Of a stretch of 64,000 nt of DNA, positions 23,729 to 37,280 are shown one piece after another. The stretch spans positions 186,001 to 250,000 of the forward strand of contig JAIWZP010000013.1 in NCBI GenBank assembly GCA_025201375.1, written 5' to 3'. This DNA comes from Gongronella butleri (lineage: Eukaryota; Mucoromycota; Mucoromycetes; Mucorales; Cunninghamellaceae). The notes under the pieces were generated by a model. The model ran no database searches, was not told the DNA's origin, and worked only from the letters and a program-made list of their open reading frames with translations. Numbering within the stretch: the first letter of the stretch is position 1; every line of letters begins with the position of its first letter. The position numbers were made by a program, and so were the translations under genes.

Positions 23729-25438
23729 ATGTGTCAATTTTGTGGTGTCGACCCCGCTTTTGCCTCTTTTTTCGAAAAAGATGGCCAGCCGCACCAGGCG
23801 GACGCGTCAGCGGAGCAAGCTGAGCCTGCCGACGCGCCAAACTACTTTCGTATGAAGCCGGACCACCCTCGTTACGCCAAGCTCACGACGCCGCAGCTGA
23901 CCACGTTTGCGTCCAAGCTGACGCCCGGGGCACTTGTCCTCATGCCGCATCAACAGCCGGAATTTGATCAGGCGACGCGTCGTTGGTCAAAGCAGGCCGC
24001 CAAAAAGGCTCTTGCCATTGTGCGAGTTGCCCATGTTGACGATGTGGCCAAAACGGTAAAGAAATGAAAATGCGATTATAAAGCTAAAGATGCGGGTGCT
24101 CATTTTGTCAATTCCTAGATCATCATGGCCACGGGCCACCAGGTGCCCTTTGTCATCAAGTGTGGCGGTCACTCGCCGACGGGCGCTTCCAGCGTTCAGG
24201 GCGGCATTGTGATCGATTTGAGCTTGATGCGCAATGTGCATGTGAAGCCCGAGGAGCGCGTCGTCATTGCCGACGGCGGATGCTTGGCTTCTGACGTCCT
24301 CAGGGCCACTGCCGAGTATGGCATGGCTTGCGGTAAGAAAAACAAAGAAAAATGTGCCTTTTTGTATCTCATTTTGATCATTTTTAGTGACTGGCACGAC
24401 ATCTCACGTGGGTATGGGTGGTCTTACTCTTGGGGGTGGCTATGGCTACCTGACTGGCGAGCATGGGTAAACGATAACGACAAATTAAGAGTAAACAGCG
24501 AATTGATCCGTCCTTTCTTTTTTTTTTCTTGTTTCAGCCTGGCTCTTGATAATATTGTTGGGGCGCAGGTGGTGACGGCGGCCGGTGAGATCCTGTGGAC
24601 GAACGAGCAGGAGCATAGCGACTTGTTTTGGGGCATCCGCGGCGGTGGCAACCGGCTTGTTGCGGTGACCAAGATGATTTTCAAGGCGCATGCTGTTCCT
24701 CGGCAGATTTGGGGCGGCAGTATGGAATTTGCCGTGTCGGAACTTGACCATGTCGTGGATGCGTTGAACACGTGGTACGAGCAGGGGGATGCCCAGGCCG
24801 CGGCAGCAATTGCACTTGGTGACGGCGACGCATTTGCGGTGCATCTTTTTTACAAGTCGGACAATGTGGCTTTGGCGGAGCGCGTGTTTGCGGGTGTGTT
24901 GGCGGTGCCTCACAAGTCGGCATCGCTGCAGCGCATGCCCTACTGGAAGATCAACACGCTTGGGGACAATTTGTTCCTTGATGTCGCCATTGAATTTGAT
25001 TCGGCCAATGTGGCGCCTGGGCTAAAGTCCGCGCATCTTCGCGAGATTCACACGACAATGCAGCAGGTCAAGCAACAATGGCCTGGCTGCGCCACCGGGA
25101 TGTATTTGCTGATGGTCCAGCCCGATGGCATTACGCGTCATGATGCCGCCGCCACCGCGTTCCCTTGGCGCGACGCCCACTTTGACATTGGGCTCAATGT
25201 GATTTGGCAAGGCCCCGAACGCAACGAGGAGCTGACACACTGGCTTCATACGACGCTCCAGCCCGTCGTCAATGCCCAGGGCCAGCCCAATCGACTCTAC
25301 AGCAATCATTCGGATTATCAGGGCCTTGCTGCCCATGAATTTGGAGCCAATCTGCCCCGCCTCGAGCAGCTCAAGCGTACCTATGACCCCAATGACGTGT
25401 TTTGCTCGCTGAGGATATCTCGTGATCCCAAGATTTAG
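23729..25438 (+). CDS. FAD-linked oxidoreductase, berberine-bridge-enzyme-like
   Basis: Four exons, 23729-24055, 24119-24332, 24388-24466 and 24538-25438, give 506 residues. The N-terminal ~100 residues are variable; then the FAD-binding PP-loop region follows with [24 protein letters not shown], whose His in GGHS is the usual covalent FAD attachment site. The second region reads [35 protein letters not shown]; where bicovalent BBE enzymes have a Cys there is a Thr/Ser-containing segment, so attachment is probably single. The C-terminal BBE motif [11 protein letters not shown]...[18 protein letters not shown] is present. Substrate cannot be deduced; relatives oxidise sugars, alkaloids or polyketides. 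No signal peptide or PTS1 is seen. Confidence 0.9.
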
Positions 25439-26004
25439 ACGGTTGATGCACTTTGTCACTTGAAATACAACAATTTTGTCGTTTTTTTATTATTTTCAAA
25501 AGGATTTGACGCCGTCAATACAGTATGGTCAAGATTCGGGATGGCGCGGGAAATGGGATTATCTCACGTCTTTTCCTTAAAGGGAGCAATTGTCTTTGTG
25601 GTCATTCACACGTTCTGGGATTTTTTTTATTGTGCATGCTGTGTTTCAAGTGACATTGTTTATGATTATTTACAGCCGCAATGGGAATGCAAGAGACCTT
25701 TGAGTACAGTAATGAGCGTCATCTGTTGAGACGGGCTACTGTGCTATGTAAATGGAAATAAAATCACGTTCTGCAAACTGAAAATGGCCGTAAAAAGGGA
25801 CATGTGTTGAAACAAGATGGGTGGCTGGGACAAATGCTGCATCTTGAGACGCGCGAAGCGTTGAAATTTATGCCGCGTCAAAGGTTAGAGTTCAATGGCA
25901 TTGTAAATGTGAACTAAACCCGCGCGCTTACCAATGATATCTATAAAAGGGCCATTTATTCTCTCATCGCATCGCAATTACAACAACCTGTCCCGTTGCA
26001 AAAG
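25439..26004. other. Intergenic: oxidase 3' flank and lipase promoter
   Basis: No gene. A TATA box lies at about 25,942 (separate entry). The middle part (25,500-25,730) has a short ORF without support. Confidence 0.5.
25942..25949 (+). promoter_or_regulatory. TATA box of the lipase gene
   Basis: TATAAAAG about 60 nt upstream of the lipase ATG at 26,005, placing transcription start roughly 30 nt before translation start. Confidence 0.55.
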
Positions 26005-27559
26005 ATGTTGAATGCTTGTTTTGGAGCTATTCTGGCGGCATTGAGTCTCTTTACTCTTGTTGACGCGTCACCGTTGCGTGTAACACGCGATATTTCCAAC
26101 AATTTGCCTCCTTTGATCGAGGCCCGGTGCAAGATGCCTCACATCATTCTGCCTGGCAATGGTACCGTCTTGCTGCCTTTCCCAGCGTCGTCGCATCAAG
26201 TTAGTGAGGCGCAATCGCGCCTGATTTTTGCCAAACTCGCTTACTGCTCGGCCGTTATCAATGACAATCTGTGGAACAACACCATGTGCAAGTCGGCATT
26301 GCCTGATGGCGAGCTGCACGCCACCTTTGACTCGGAAACCTACGACACAACCGGATATGTCGTCAGTAGCGCGAGCAAAAAAGTCATTTACATCTCTTTC
26401 CGAGGTTCGTCCCATGCCAAAGAAGAAGAAAAAAGTCAATTAATTGATGCACTTTGCGTTTTTTTTTTAGGCACAATCACTGAGAAGCAGCAAAAAGCAG
26501 TAAGAAGAACACAATGGGTAATACCAAACGCGTTTGACTCGATTTTTTTTTTGGCATTTTTAGGATAATATGAGCGATCTGATGCCGTACCCAGCGGTCC
26601 CTGGTGCCAAGGTGCACACTGTAAGCTTAGAAATGACGAGATGCGCTTGGCAAAAGGTGTCGGCTATAGTGACACATCGATTTTTATTTGTTTAACAGGG
26701 ATTTTACGAGTCGTATGCCGAGGTGCAAAGCATTGTCGTGCCAACAGTCGCATCCATTCTTGCAAATCATCCTGACTACACGGTGGAATTGACAGGGTAC
26801 GTGGTTTATGCCTTGTTCACAGAGGAGCCTTCAAATTTTGACGTGTTGCTTCTTTTTCTCTAGGCATTCACTAGGAGCAGCGCAAAGTCTGGCGGCTACT
26901 CTTGATCTTTACCAGCGCATTGAGATTCTAGGTCGACACAATCTGATTCTCTACAATTATGGTGTGTTTGGACGGCAATGTAGCGTGATGTAAAGCACAA
27001 AATTGACATTTGCATCCTTCTTTTTGCAAATTCACAGGACAACCGCGCCTTGGTGACAAGGCATTTGCAGCTTACGCAGCGAACACGGGCCTGACACACA
27101 ATCGCGTTGTGCATCATGCTGATGGTAAGAAACAAAAAAGATTATTCGTGCAATTATTGTTTGCGATTGAACGTATGGCTTTGAATTGTGAAATTCCTTG
27201 CTATAGTGGTGCCAAACTTGCCGCCGATCGCCATGGGCTATCTCCATTCGGGCCTCGAGTATTGGATCAAGAACGAAAATGGCTCCTACACTAGTAAAAT
27301 TAACAAAAAAAAAAAAAACAATTCACGACCCATTTTCTTACTTTTTTTTTCGTTCTCAATGCAGACCTATGCCCAGCCAGCTTTGAGAATCCTCATTGCT
27401 CAGACAGTCTTGCGGCGCTTGGCAACATAGAGGATCATCTAAAGTAAGATCATGAAAGCAAAAAGCCCCATTTGATTTTTAACGAGCTTTTTTTTCCAAA
27501 TCAAATCAAGTTATTATGGCTGGGACTTTTTGGCGCCTGCTGTGAATGTGTGCTACTAA
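26005..27559 (+). CDS. Secreted triacylglycerol lipase (class 3, Rhizomucor lipase-like)
   Basis: Nine exons: 26005-26404, 26471-26499, 26564-26620, 26699-26796, 26864-26961, 27038-27124, 27207-27293, 27365-27443 and 27511-27559, giving 327 residues. A hydrophobic signal peptide (CFGAILAALSLFTLVDA) covers the first ~22 residues, so the enzyme is probably secreted. The nucleophile elbow TGHSLGAA contains the catalytic Ser; Asp is in VVHHADVVPNLP and His in GYLHSGLEYW. IYISFRGT carries the oxyanion-hole region. The Cys-rich tail, with Cys in LCPASF and PHCSDSL and a last Cys two residues before the end, matches the disulfide-stabilised end of Rhizomucor-type lipases; recovering it requires the last two small exons. 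The start at 26,005 gives a clean signal peptide. Confidence 0.93.
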
Positions 27560-27871
27560 TTCCATATCACTGAGACACAATGGCAACGCCTGTTGCAAGA
27601 ATTGAAGGTTGATTTCCATGGCAAATAAAAAAAAGGCATTTTATTATTTATTTATAAAATATGAATGAGGGTAACCAAGTCTTGATTGCAAGGGGCTAAT
27701 AAAAGCAGTGTAAGAGAACTAATGCAATGTGGGGGATGGGATGCTGAAATAATGTGGAATTGCAGAGATAATTCATGATATAATATAAAAAAAGAAAGAG
27801 CGAGGGAGAGAGAGGAATTGAAGGGTAGAGGAAGCAAAAAGTCAACCAGAAGAATAAGGGAGCAGGTTTTT
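27560..27871. other. Convergent intergenic DNA, lipase and HSF-like genes
   Basis: AT-rich 3' flanks of two convergent genes, with AATAAA-like words near 27,624 and 27,650 and a GAGAG stretch at about 27,795-27,815. No gene. Confidence 0.5.
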
Positions 27872-29574
27872 TCAAGGATGCAAGTGGGGAGAATTGGTTG
27901 GGATGGGGTGTTGGAAGAGCCCAGGGTCATATTCGGACAAAAACGCGGGATCCGCAGTGTGTGGCATGACGACATGATGAGGCGAAATGGTGGGTGTGCC
28001 AATGGAGGCCGAGGACGAGGAGGCAGATGAGGAGGCAATTGCGCCATGCATTGGGGAGTACAGGCCGTCGTCGGGCATCAGATTGTGTGGGCTGACGGGA
28101 GTGGATGACAATGGGGTGTGGTACGCGCTGCATGGAGACACGGGCGACCTGCCGTCCGAAAGGAACATGGGCGATGGCGATAAGTTTTGCGTCTGCACGG
28201 TGAGCAATGGCGGCGTGCGACGCGGTGCGGAAGTCGCTTTGGTGTAATTCATGGGATCGTCATTGGGCGGCGCGTGATGGTGATGGTGGTGTGCGTGCTG
28301 ATGGGTGTTGTACGCGTGCTGAGAAGGTACAGAAGGCGATGACATGGAGGGGACGGTCGGGATATTCATCGTGGTGTGCTGCACATCCGGGGAAGTGATT
28401 AAAATGGCAGGCATTTGATCGTCGCGCTGCACAGGAGGTGTAGGGGATGCTGATGGCCTGCTGGGCTGCAGCATCATGCTCTCTTGACAAGGTCCTAATC
28501 ATAAAAAAAAAAATACGAATTAGGCACCAGTGTTGCCCAATTGGCGCGCGTGTTTAGGCAACAAGGGTCTCTTTTTTTTCGCCTTGGCTCTCCCTCTCAT
28601 TTCCAACGACCTCCTTTTTTCTTCTTCCCCCCTCCCCTGAAAGTCTCATTCGACGTCAATGCGCCCCTGAAGGCAATTGAAGCGAGGGATTCATGCCGGA
28701 TTCGTACCTTTGACAAATTGCATCACTGTTTTGATCATCTCTTGCTGTTCCGTTTGCCGCTTTTTTGTGTCTGATAGCTCGCGCACGACAACCTCGAATT
28801 GCTCTTGGAGGCGGCTGAATTGCTGGACCAAATCGGCTTGTGCCATTTGAACCATGGATAATTGTGATTGCAGATCCTGCTGCGTCTCCTTGCGCGTATT
28901 GTCGTCCATGGCGCGCCGCTTGATCTCATCCAATAAATCTGGTCTGTCACGAATGAATTTCGGGTGCGAGAACTCCCAAATCTGATTCTCTGCAACAGTG
29001 CGGTGTCCGCGAGGCGATTTGTTCACCTTGTGGAAGCCGTACCTAATGGAAAAAAAATTAGAAAAATCATGAAAATGAGCCCTTTACTGCGTGCCAATGG
29101 CTCATTTTTCGCATCAGGGACCCGACTTTTGTGTCACTGCTTACATGTTTAGCTGTCGCACAAAGCTGGAAAAGTTGTTGTGCTTGAAATGCTTTGGAAG
29201 AACGTCGTGAGAGAACTCGACAATGTTGCAGACAATGAACGAATGGCCGGTATAGCTCCATGCAATCAAATGCTGATATTGATTATCGATGACCATGCTG
29301 CAGAAACAAAAAAAGAAAGAAAAAGGATGAACATTGGCACTCTAATTGCACTTTTCATGGCCCAATGGCTGCTCATGGGACGAAATTCGTACTTGAAGAG
29401 CTTGTGAACAAAGGTGTTGCTGCTTGGCTTGGGCGCCGGCGGTGTATCCGAGACGCGTGTGTCCATAGGTGAGTCTTTGGACGTCGGAGACGGCGAGCTG
29501 AGGGGCGAGCCCGCGGAAATAGTGTCGTTCATGGCCGAGACTGATGACAAGGACGAACTACGGCCATGGTCCAT
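27872..29574 (-). CDS. Heat-shock-factor-type transcription factor
   Basis: Four exons: 29574-29393, 29297-29145, 29042-28708 and 28494-27872, giving 430 residues. An Ser/Pro-rich N terminus (~50 residues) precedes a complete HSF DNA-binding domain at about 53-160: [23 protein letters not shown], then [30 protein letters not shown] and [19 protein letters not shown] Gln/Leu-rich coiled coil (about 172-222, [26 protein letters not shown]) is the likely trimerisation region. The remaining ~200 residues are disordered, rich in Pro, Ser, Met and His. No receiver domain is visible, so it is not a full Skn7; whether it is the Hsf1 orthologue or an Sfl1/Mga1-type paralogue is undecided. An upstream in-frame ATG at 29,589 would add five residues. 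Confidence 0.9.
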
Positions 29575-30405
29575 GGTGAGCGACAACAAAATATGAGAAA
29601 AAAAAAAGAGTTAAAAGGGGTGGAAAGCGAAATTTGGTTGTTTCTTTCATCCGGGCGGAGCTGGAAAGCGCCAATTGCAAAGAAATGACCAAATCAAGAA
29701 AAAAGGGGAGGCATCCCTGGCCTTTGCCCGTGCCGCATGCCATGGTCCAGGTGATTGGGGGCTCCATGGCTATCTTGAGATATGATGAAGATACGATGCG
29801 ACGCCACAGTGTAATGATAGACACGTCTCCTTGAGACGATGCACCGGATTCCACGACCCTTGGCGTAAAAAAAAAAAAAGGAGAACGGGGGTCATGAACA
29901 CAAAAGGGGGGCACAAGCAGCAAGGTGAGGGAGCATCACATCATCGCCGCACAGCAGTTGAATCGTGGCTCGTTGCCCCATGGTTCATTTGTGGGGCAAG
30001 AAAAAAAATAAGAAATAGAAAAAAAAAAGGAGAATAAAACGCACGCTCTTGCAGCACCTGGGCACCCCTAAAGTCTTGATGGCAACCTCGATCTCAGATG
30101 CAAATCGCCAGTTCCATGACAGACGCGTCACACTTGCATTGATCTCAAGTAAAAGAAGAAAAACGCAAAAACCAACGTGTACGCGTCAACACACGCGAGT
30201 TGTGTGTGTAGAGGAGATATTGTCACTCCCTTTTTGTCTCATCAAGCAATTGACTCACAGTGGAGCAACTAGGGTACGCCAAGAGCACGCGCCACTCCCT
30301 ATTTTGACAAAAAGTAGCCTTTTGATGCATGATGGTAAATGTTTAATTCGATGAAAAAGAATGAGATGAACAAGATAAATAGAAAGGGGCACGTTTTTTT
30401 TTTGA
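29575..30405. other. Intergenic between HSF-like start and DIM1 end
   Basis: 830 bp with A runs and no supported gene. The part next to 29,574 is probably the HSF-like promoter/leader. Confidence 0.5.
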
Positions 30406-31877
<1,472 letters not shown>

Positions 31878-32300
31878 GTTGGCTTTTGATCGATGCGTAG
31901 AAAAAAAAAGACGGGGAAGAAGAAAAATATCTTCAAAAAGCCACGGCGCAAAAGTCAGGCTGATCGGAGATTCATCTGTGATGAATTAGTTTGTGCGACA
32001 AAAAGTCCATGCATGAAACTTGTGCCTGGATGGGCGGCCTTTTTTCATTATTTGTATCACAATTGGCATGTCATCTTGTGGCAGACATGCAACTTCCAAG
32101 GGTAAAGCACTCAAGAGATTCATAAATTTGTGATTCGAGCTTTATCTATTGTTTTTTATTGTTTTTGACATATGCACACCTCAGAAGTACATGTACGCTC
32201 TTTGATACGGCAATGTCAATCGTTCTCGATCAAATGAGCCCACTCTCAAGCCAATGTAATAGCTAGATCGCGCGCAATCACAATTTTTAAAGGTGGTGGA
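31878..32300. other. DIM1 upstream region
   Basis: No gene; T/A-rich DNA leading into dispersed repeat B copy 2. Confidence 0.5.
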
Positions 32301-32870
32301 TTTTCCAAGGGGTACAGTTGAGGATTTGCAAACGGAGAAATTCAAGTGCTCGGATGGCCACGCCATTCTACCACAAGGTAAACACGCCCAATTCACCAAA
32401 GGAAACCTAATAAAAATCTAAGGTTCATTGACTGGTTTTCGCGTAAATTGCAATTTTCTTCTTATTTTTCGTCTCAATAGAAAGTCGATGAATATTGGCC
32501 ATAGAGTCACAAAACGCGCACCATCAGAATGGGAATGGCTTGCTGCGTACGTGGATATTGGTGATAAATGAAAAAAGTGGTTCTATCGCATTCTTTTCAC
32601 GAATTTAAAACGATAGTAAATTTTTGACGCGTGAAAAACCGCGTCAGACGTCGAGTGACACGCGTCTGTTTCTTATCAAATCCATGCACCTTGCGTGCCA
32701 CTTGCTATGATCACGTCGGCGCGACGCTGTAGACACGTTTTTCCCGTGCCATTCGCGGTTGAAATAAAATTCAAAATCTTCAATTGCTCGTCATTGAGCA
32801 GAAAGACCCCGCCCTTTTTTGTTGTTTTCCGTATTTTCTCCATGCATTTCATCTTGCGTGCAAGTTTGGC
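32301..32870. repeat. Dispersed repeat B, copy 2
   Basis: Degenerate direct copy of 12,998-13,566, sharing TTTTCCAAGGGG, GGCCACGCCATTC, ACGCGCACCAT, TTTTTGACGCGTGAAAA and the ATTGCTCGTCATTGAGCAGA / TGCGTGCAAGTTTGG end. Indels and substitutions between the copies indicate age. Confidence 0.55.
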
Positions 32871-33622
32871 AGAAATCTAGAGACCTGATTTTTAGATTTC
32901 ATCTCAGGCGTTCGAAACAGCTCATTTTTTGTTTTCCATGCACCATCACCTCAATGTCTTGTAACGGCTACAAGTTGAGTTTTACTTGGATTTCTTGCTA
33001 GAAATTTCAAGTTTGGACGCATTTTCAAAGCAATGCAGTGACGAATTGGCCGCCTTGAAAGCGATTTTGAATTTAAAGTCAAAATCGCAGGTAAGCGCCA
33101 GCCATCTATTCTTTCAAGTCATCCATTATCGCACACAGCTCAATTTGCGCCTGATGTTGGTTGCCCGGTGAACACCAGATGATGCACGATCACAATTTTC
33201 GTTTGTTTTAGGCTCAAAAAAACAAAAAAATACATAGGGAGTGCTGGGCTTGCGGGCGCGCTTAGGAAAAAGATGCCGTGACAGTATTTTTTGAGCAAAA
33301 CACGCCACACCTTGGTGTCATATGCTCATTCATGCGGCAATGACACGCCTCCACGCCAAAAAGTGACATGGCTGATGACAAAATTGGACAAAAAAAAAAG
33401 GGGGGTCATCATGCGTCCAGGCAGGCGACAGGTTGCATGCAAGCGGTATTTCAAGCACCGACATGCGCCGATCGTATTTTCGATCACTTTTTTTTTCCCA
33501 TTCTCTTTGACAACCTTCTATTGAGACTAACAACCCACGGCCAAACGTGATAAGAGCGGAAGGGAGGGAGAGAGGGGGGCAGAGAGGGCTCCTCTTTGTT
33601 GTTCCCCATCGTTTGACCGACT
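32871..33622. other. Gene-free DNA before the C2H2 gene
   Basis: Small ORFs only. 33,480-33,620 is the likely promoter/leader of the zinc-finger gene. Confidence 0.45.
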
Positions 33623-36600
33623 ATGAGACGAAATCGCTCTCCTGGTAATGGAATGTGCAGTCTTGGAGGCTTGCAAGCTGACCTTTTTTTTTTCGTGCCT
33701 GGCAGAACCCGCCGCTCGCACGAGCCGACGCAGAGCCATAGGCTCCAGCGAACATGGTAAGCGGTCGTCTGTAAATTTGGGGGAAAGCGCGTAAAGGGTT
33801 GGGTTTGGTCGACGCGTTTCTTTCCGGCTGACAATCCCATCTTTTTTTTTTTTTTTGCTCCCCGCACGCGCAGATGGCGCCCGGACCGCTGCGCCTCCTG
33901 GTGGACCAAGCACCAGCGGATCACGTCGTTCCACGCGTATTCAGGAACTTCCAACGGCGCCACCTTCGTATTACGAGTCGCCGCCGTCGTCTCCCGGTTC
34001 ATCTTCATCCAGCGGGTACCAGGAAGGCACCAACATTGAATTGAGTAAGTGTCTGGGATATTACTCGCGCTGTGCCTTTTTTTCTATCCTTTTTTTTTTC
34101 GTCAAAAGTGTCTCATTCCATATTCTTTTGTCAATTTTGCAGGCGACCCCGATGACGAATCGGCTCAATCTGAGGATGACCATGAATTGCGCGAGGAAGA
34201 ACGTGAATTGCGCGAGGATGAACGTGAATTGCGCGAGGATGAACGTGAACAGGACGACGACACGGAGGCCCTGCCTCATGTTGACAATGAAAACACGAAC
34301 GATGAAGACACTGCCGACAATAGCGAGATTGAGGTCGCGAGCCTGGACCGAGACGACGACAATGACGCGGTGGATCGCCCTGATATCCAACAAGACGCGC
34401 AGGATTCACCCACATCAGACCAATCAGATGACAACGACGGCTCTGGCCTTGACGAATCGGAAGAGGATGAGGATGAGGACGAGGACGAGGATGCCGACGC
34501 CGACGCCCTTGAAGACATTGACGAAATTGAGCTCGTGAACAATGACGACGAAGATGCCGACGCATTGGATCTTGGTGATTTCCAGCAACAGGATGTGCCG
34601 GATCCACGTGTAGCCGTGCACGACCCGCAGCACGGGCGAAATGTGCAGGATTTACGCGATATCCGTGTAGAGCAAGGCGAGCGCCATCCGCGCATCAATA
34701 TGCCTCAGACAAGCTTTATGATCGCGTTTGTACAAGACGCCCTCTTGCACGCCAACCATCTTCCGCACGCAGCCTTTGACCCGATTCCGCAAAACATGCC
34801 TTTTCTGGGCTATTCTGCAGGTGATGCCGTGCATGCCCACGCCGAACCTCTTTTTGGCGTTTGCGTCCAAGCGTGTTATGTGTATGATATTGTGATTCTG
34901 CTGGACATGGTTGGTGTGACGGCTCCACGTATCTCGTAAGTATTTGTTTAGCACCTTGACGCCGTCCTCATTGCCTCCATACCCCTCTTTTTTAGTTTTA
35001 TGGCGCGTCGAGAACTCAGTGTGCTTTTGGGTGGAAGACTCGCCATGGCGATGTGGTGGAATTACAGCCAAGAGACAGTACGACTGTGGCGAGAGACGGG
35101 CTTGCCGTCGTCAATGATCCACGACAGTGTCCCGACGACCATCGACCAGTGGTTCCCCGAGCCAGTGCCGATTACCCAGGATTACATCGAGGCATTTGTT
35201 CTCCTTTTGCTGGGTTTTCTCTGGAGTGACGGGTCTGTGAACATGGTGCATTCGCTGCAATTCGAAAATTCGACGACCAGCGTTGACCGCATTCGATTTA
35301 GCGCCCGTGACGATGGCATTTTGCCCTGGTTTAGCCGTCGATGGCAGACAATCTCGCACGAGCAGCCTCAATTTGTTCCAACAGGCACGCCAAGCACGCG
35401 AGCCGGTGTCGGTCCGTCCACAATCAATCGCTTGGCCATCTTGTGCGGCCCGGGTACCCATTCTCGTGAATTGCTGCGATTCGGTCTGGAGAGATTGCAG
35501 GCACGCCTTGCAGACGGGCGACTTCCTTCCAAGTTGGAGATGCTGCGCCTTGGCCTCGTGGCGGACTCATTCCCTACTACAAACTGCTCCCCAGAGGTGC
35601 ATGGCCTGACGTTCTTGAATTACGCACAACCGGTGCTGAACAATACCGTGGGACGTGTCGTTGCTCAGTAAGAACTGGAAAAAAATAGGGGGGAAATCCT
35701 ATCACTCCCTCTCATCGCTTCGTTTTTTTTTGGGGGGTTTATAGAGATTTATACCGCGTGCCACTTCCATATCTCAATCGTATGCTCCATCTTCTCGGGC
35801 TGCCGCACGTCCAAAGCACTGTCGACGTTGATTTGCCGGAAATCACCCGACGACTAATCCGTTTTCGCAACGATGGACCAATGGAACAACGTGCATTGGA
35901 AGCGTATGGCCGTCTATGCCAGGATCGCGTCTTGCCGCTCAACATCCAGCCTCAAAACCTCGGGCGACAGGTGAGCCAGCATATGCTTTTTTTCATGATG
36001 CATCTCATTTTTGTTTTTAGTCCGTCTTTCCGTGCCCTGGCTGCAATAGTCGATTCCGCCGGCAATTTGCTTTGGATGCCCATATGCGAGAGCGTCATCC
36101 TGAAATGCTTCAAGTAAGTTCTGTCTCGCCACCCATAAAAAGAGAAAGCTTATCATCCAAATTCTTGAAACGCAGGAAGAAGAGTGCCCTCGAGTGGGCT
36201 GCAACTTTCGATATACCACCCAGACACAGCTCTATTCGCACAACTACTATCATCATAGTGGACGGGTAAGACAACCAAGAGGCAAAAGTAGCTGAAAAAC
36301 GAGAATTCACCTTTTTCAACAAAAAAAATACAGACACGCCGCCTGCCTTGCCTGCATCACGGCTGCGAGCGCAGCTTTGGTCGACGTGGCCGCGCGCTTC
36401 GCCGCAGACATATGCTGCGTGCGCACAATATCGATGTAAGGCATCTTTGTGGCATTGATGGGCCTCTTTTTATGTTTTTTTCTTATTTTTCTTTCCAGAC
36501 CATGTTCCCTTGTCCGGACCCCGATTGCAATTGGGTGTTCCCAACGCAACAATCCTTGGACCAGCATGTGACAATCCGCCATGGCCCTGGACGAGTACGT

Positions 36601-37081
36601 TTTGTGAAAAAAAAACCATGGACGCGCCAAAAAAATCGCAAGCATACTGACCTTTCTCTTTCTTTCTCTCTATCTCGCTCTCTTGGTTCTTTGAAATAGC
36701 ACCGCTGCAAGCTCTGTGGCTTCGTCGCGCGAACGACCAACGATTTGGGCGATCATTATCGAAATGCACATTCAACAATCATCAATGGCCGCCGACGCTA
36801 CAATTGCCATCAGTGCCCCCGCCACTATGCGGAGAATCGCAGCCTCTATGATCATATTCTCTCCACCCACCAGGTAAATTATTGACGCGCTTCGTGTCTC
36901 TCAATATGATGCTGACTTCTTTTTTTTCACTTTTTTCAAGCACGCACGTCTGCGTTGTGATCTCAACCGGTGCTTCACGGAGTTCACTGCCCAGTCTCAT
37001 CTTCGCGAACATCATCGTGAGGTCCACCGCCGGAACAACAGATACATACGAACAACCCAAGTAAATCCTCGGGACTATTAG
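33623..37081 (+). CDS. Unrecognised acidic protein with seven C2H2 zinc fingers
   Basis: Twelve exons: 33623-33644, 33706-33756, 33874-34044, 34143-34935, 34996-35667, 35745-35970, 36021-36113, 36176-36265, 36334-36435, 36499-36594, 36700-36873 and 36941-37081, giving 876 residues. Order: Arg/Ser/Pro-rich N terminus; a very acidic stretch (~82-227) with repeated ELREDER heptads and an (ED)n run; a ~400-residue, partly hydrophobic region I do not recognise (for example VYDIVILLDMVGVTAP and YIEAFVLLLLGFLWSDG); then seven fingers from ~646 to the end. Four fingers (exons 7-10) each fill one phase-0 exon, exon 11 holds two and exon 12 the last. Spacing is mostly C-x4-C-x12-H-x4-H; the third finger has 14 residues between Cys and His. 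Probably nuclear and nucleic-acid binding; function unknown. Exon 12 could be extended by a GTAAAT donor after TTQ. Confidence 0.85.
34182..34250 (+). repeat. 21-nt coding tandem repeat in the C2H2 gene
   Basis: GAATTGCGCGAGGATGAACGT and close variants occur about three times in a row, encoding ELREEER/ELREDER heptads at the start of the acidic region. Confidence 0.8.
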
Positions 37082-37280
37082 GCTAATAGATACCCCATGG
37101 AGCATTGATTTTATCATTAGCACCCCTTTCACACTTTTTTCATACTTTTTCATCCTTTTTTTCACACTTTTTTCATCCTTTTTCATACTTTTTTTTTTTT
37201 TTTTTTTTACCCCATTTCGCACTTTTTTCACACTTTTTTTCACACTTTTTTCACCCCTTTTCTCCTATTTTTCACAATTT
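37082..37280. repeat. T-rich minisatellite-like tract (CACTTTTTTCA units)
   Basis: Imperfect repeats of TTTTTTCACAC / TTTTTTCATCC / TTTTTTCATAC with a pure T run at about 37,191-37,208, directly after the zinc-finger stop codon. Confidence 0.7.

Noticed and set aside
33000..33080. Coiled-coil-like short frame (LAALKAILNLKSK) near 33.0 kb resembling a frame at 61.7 kb
   Set aside because: Similarity is limited to Leu/Ala/Lys-rich composition; no consistent start, stop or splice signals.
33484..34008. Minus-strand ORF of 174 codons at the start of the C2H2 gene
   Set aside because: Overlaps spliced exons 1-3 antisense and includes Lys runs from poly-T; low complexity only.
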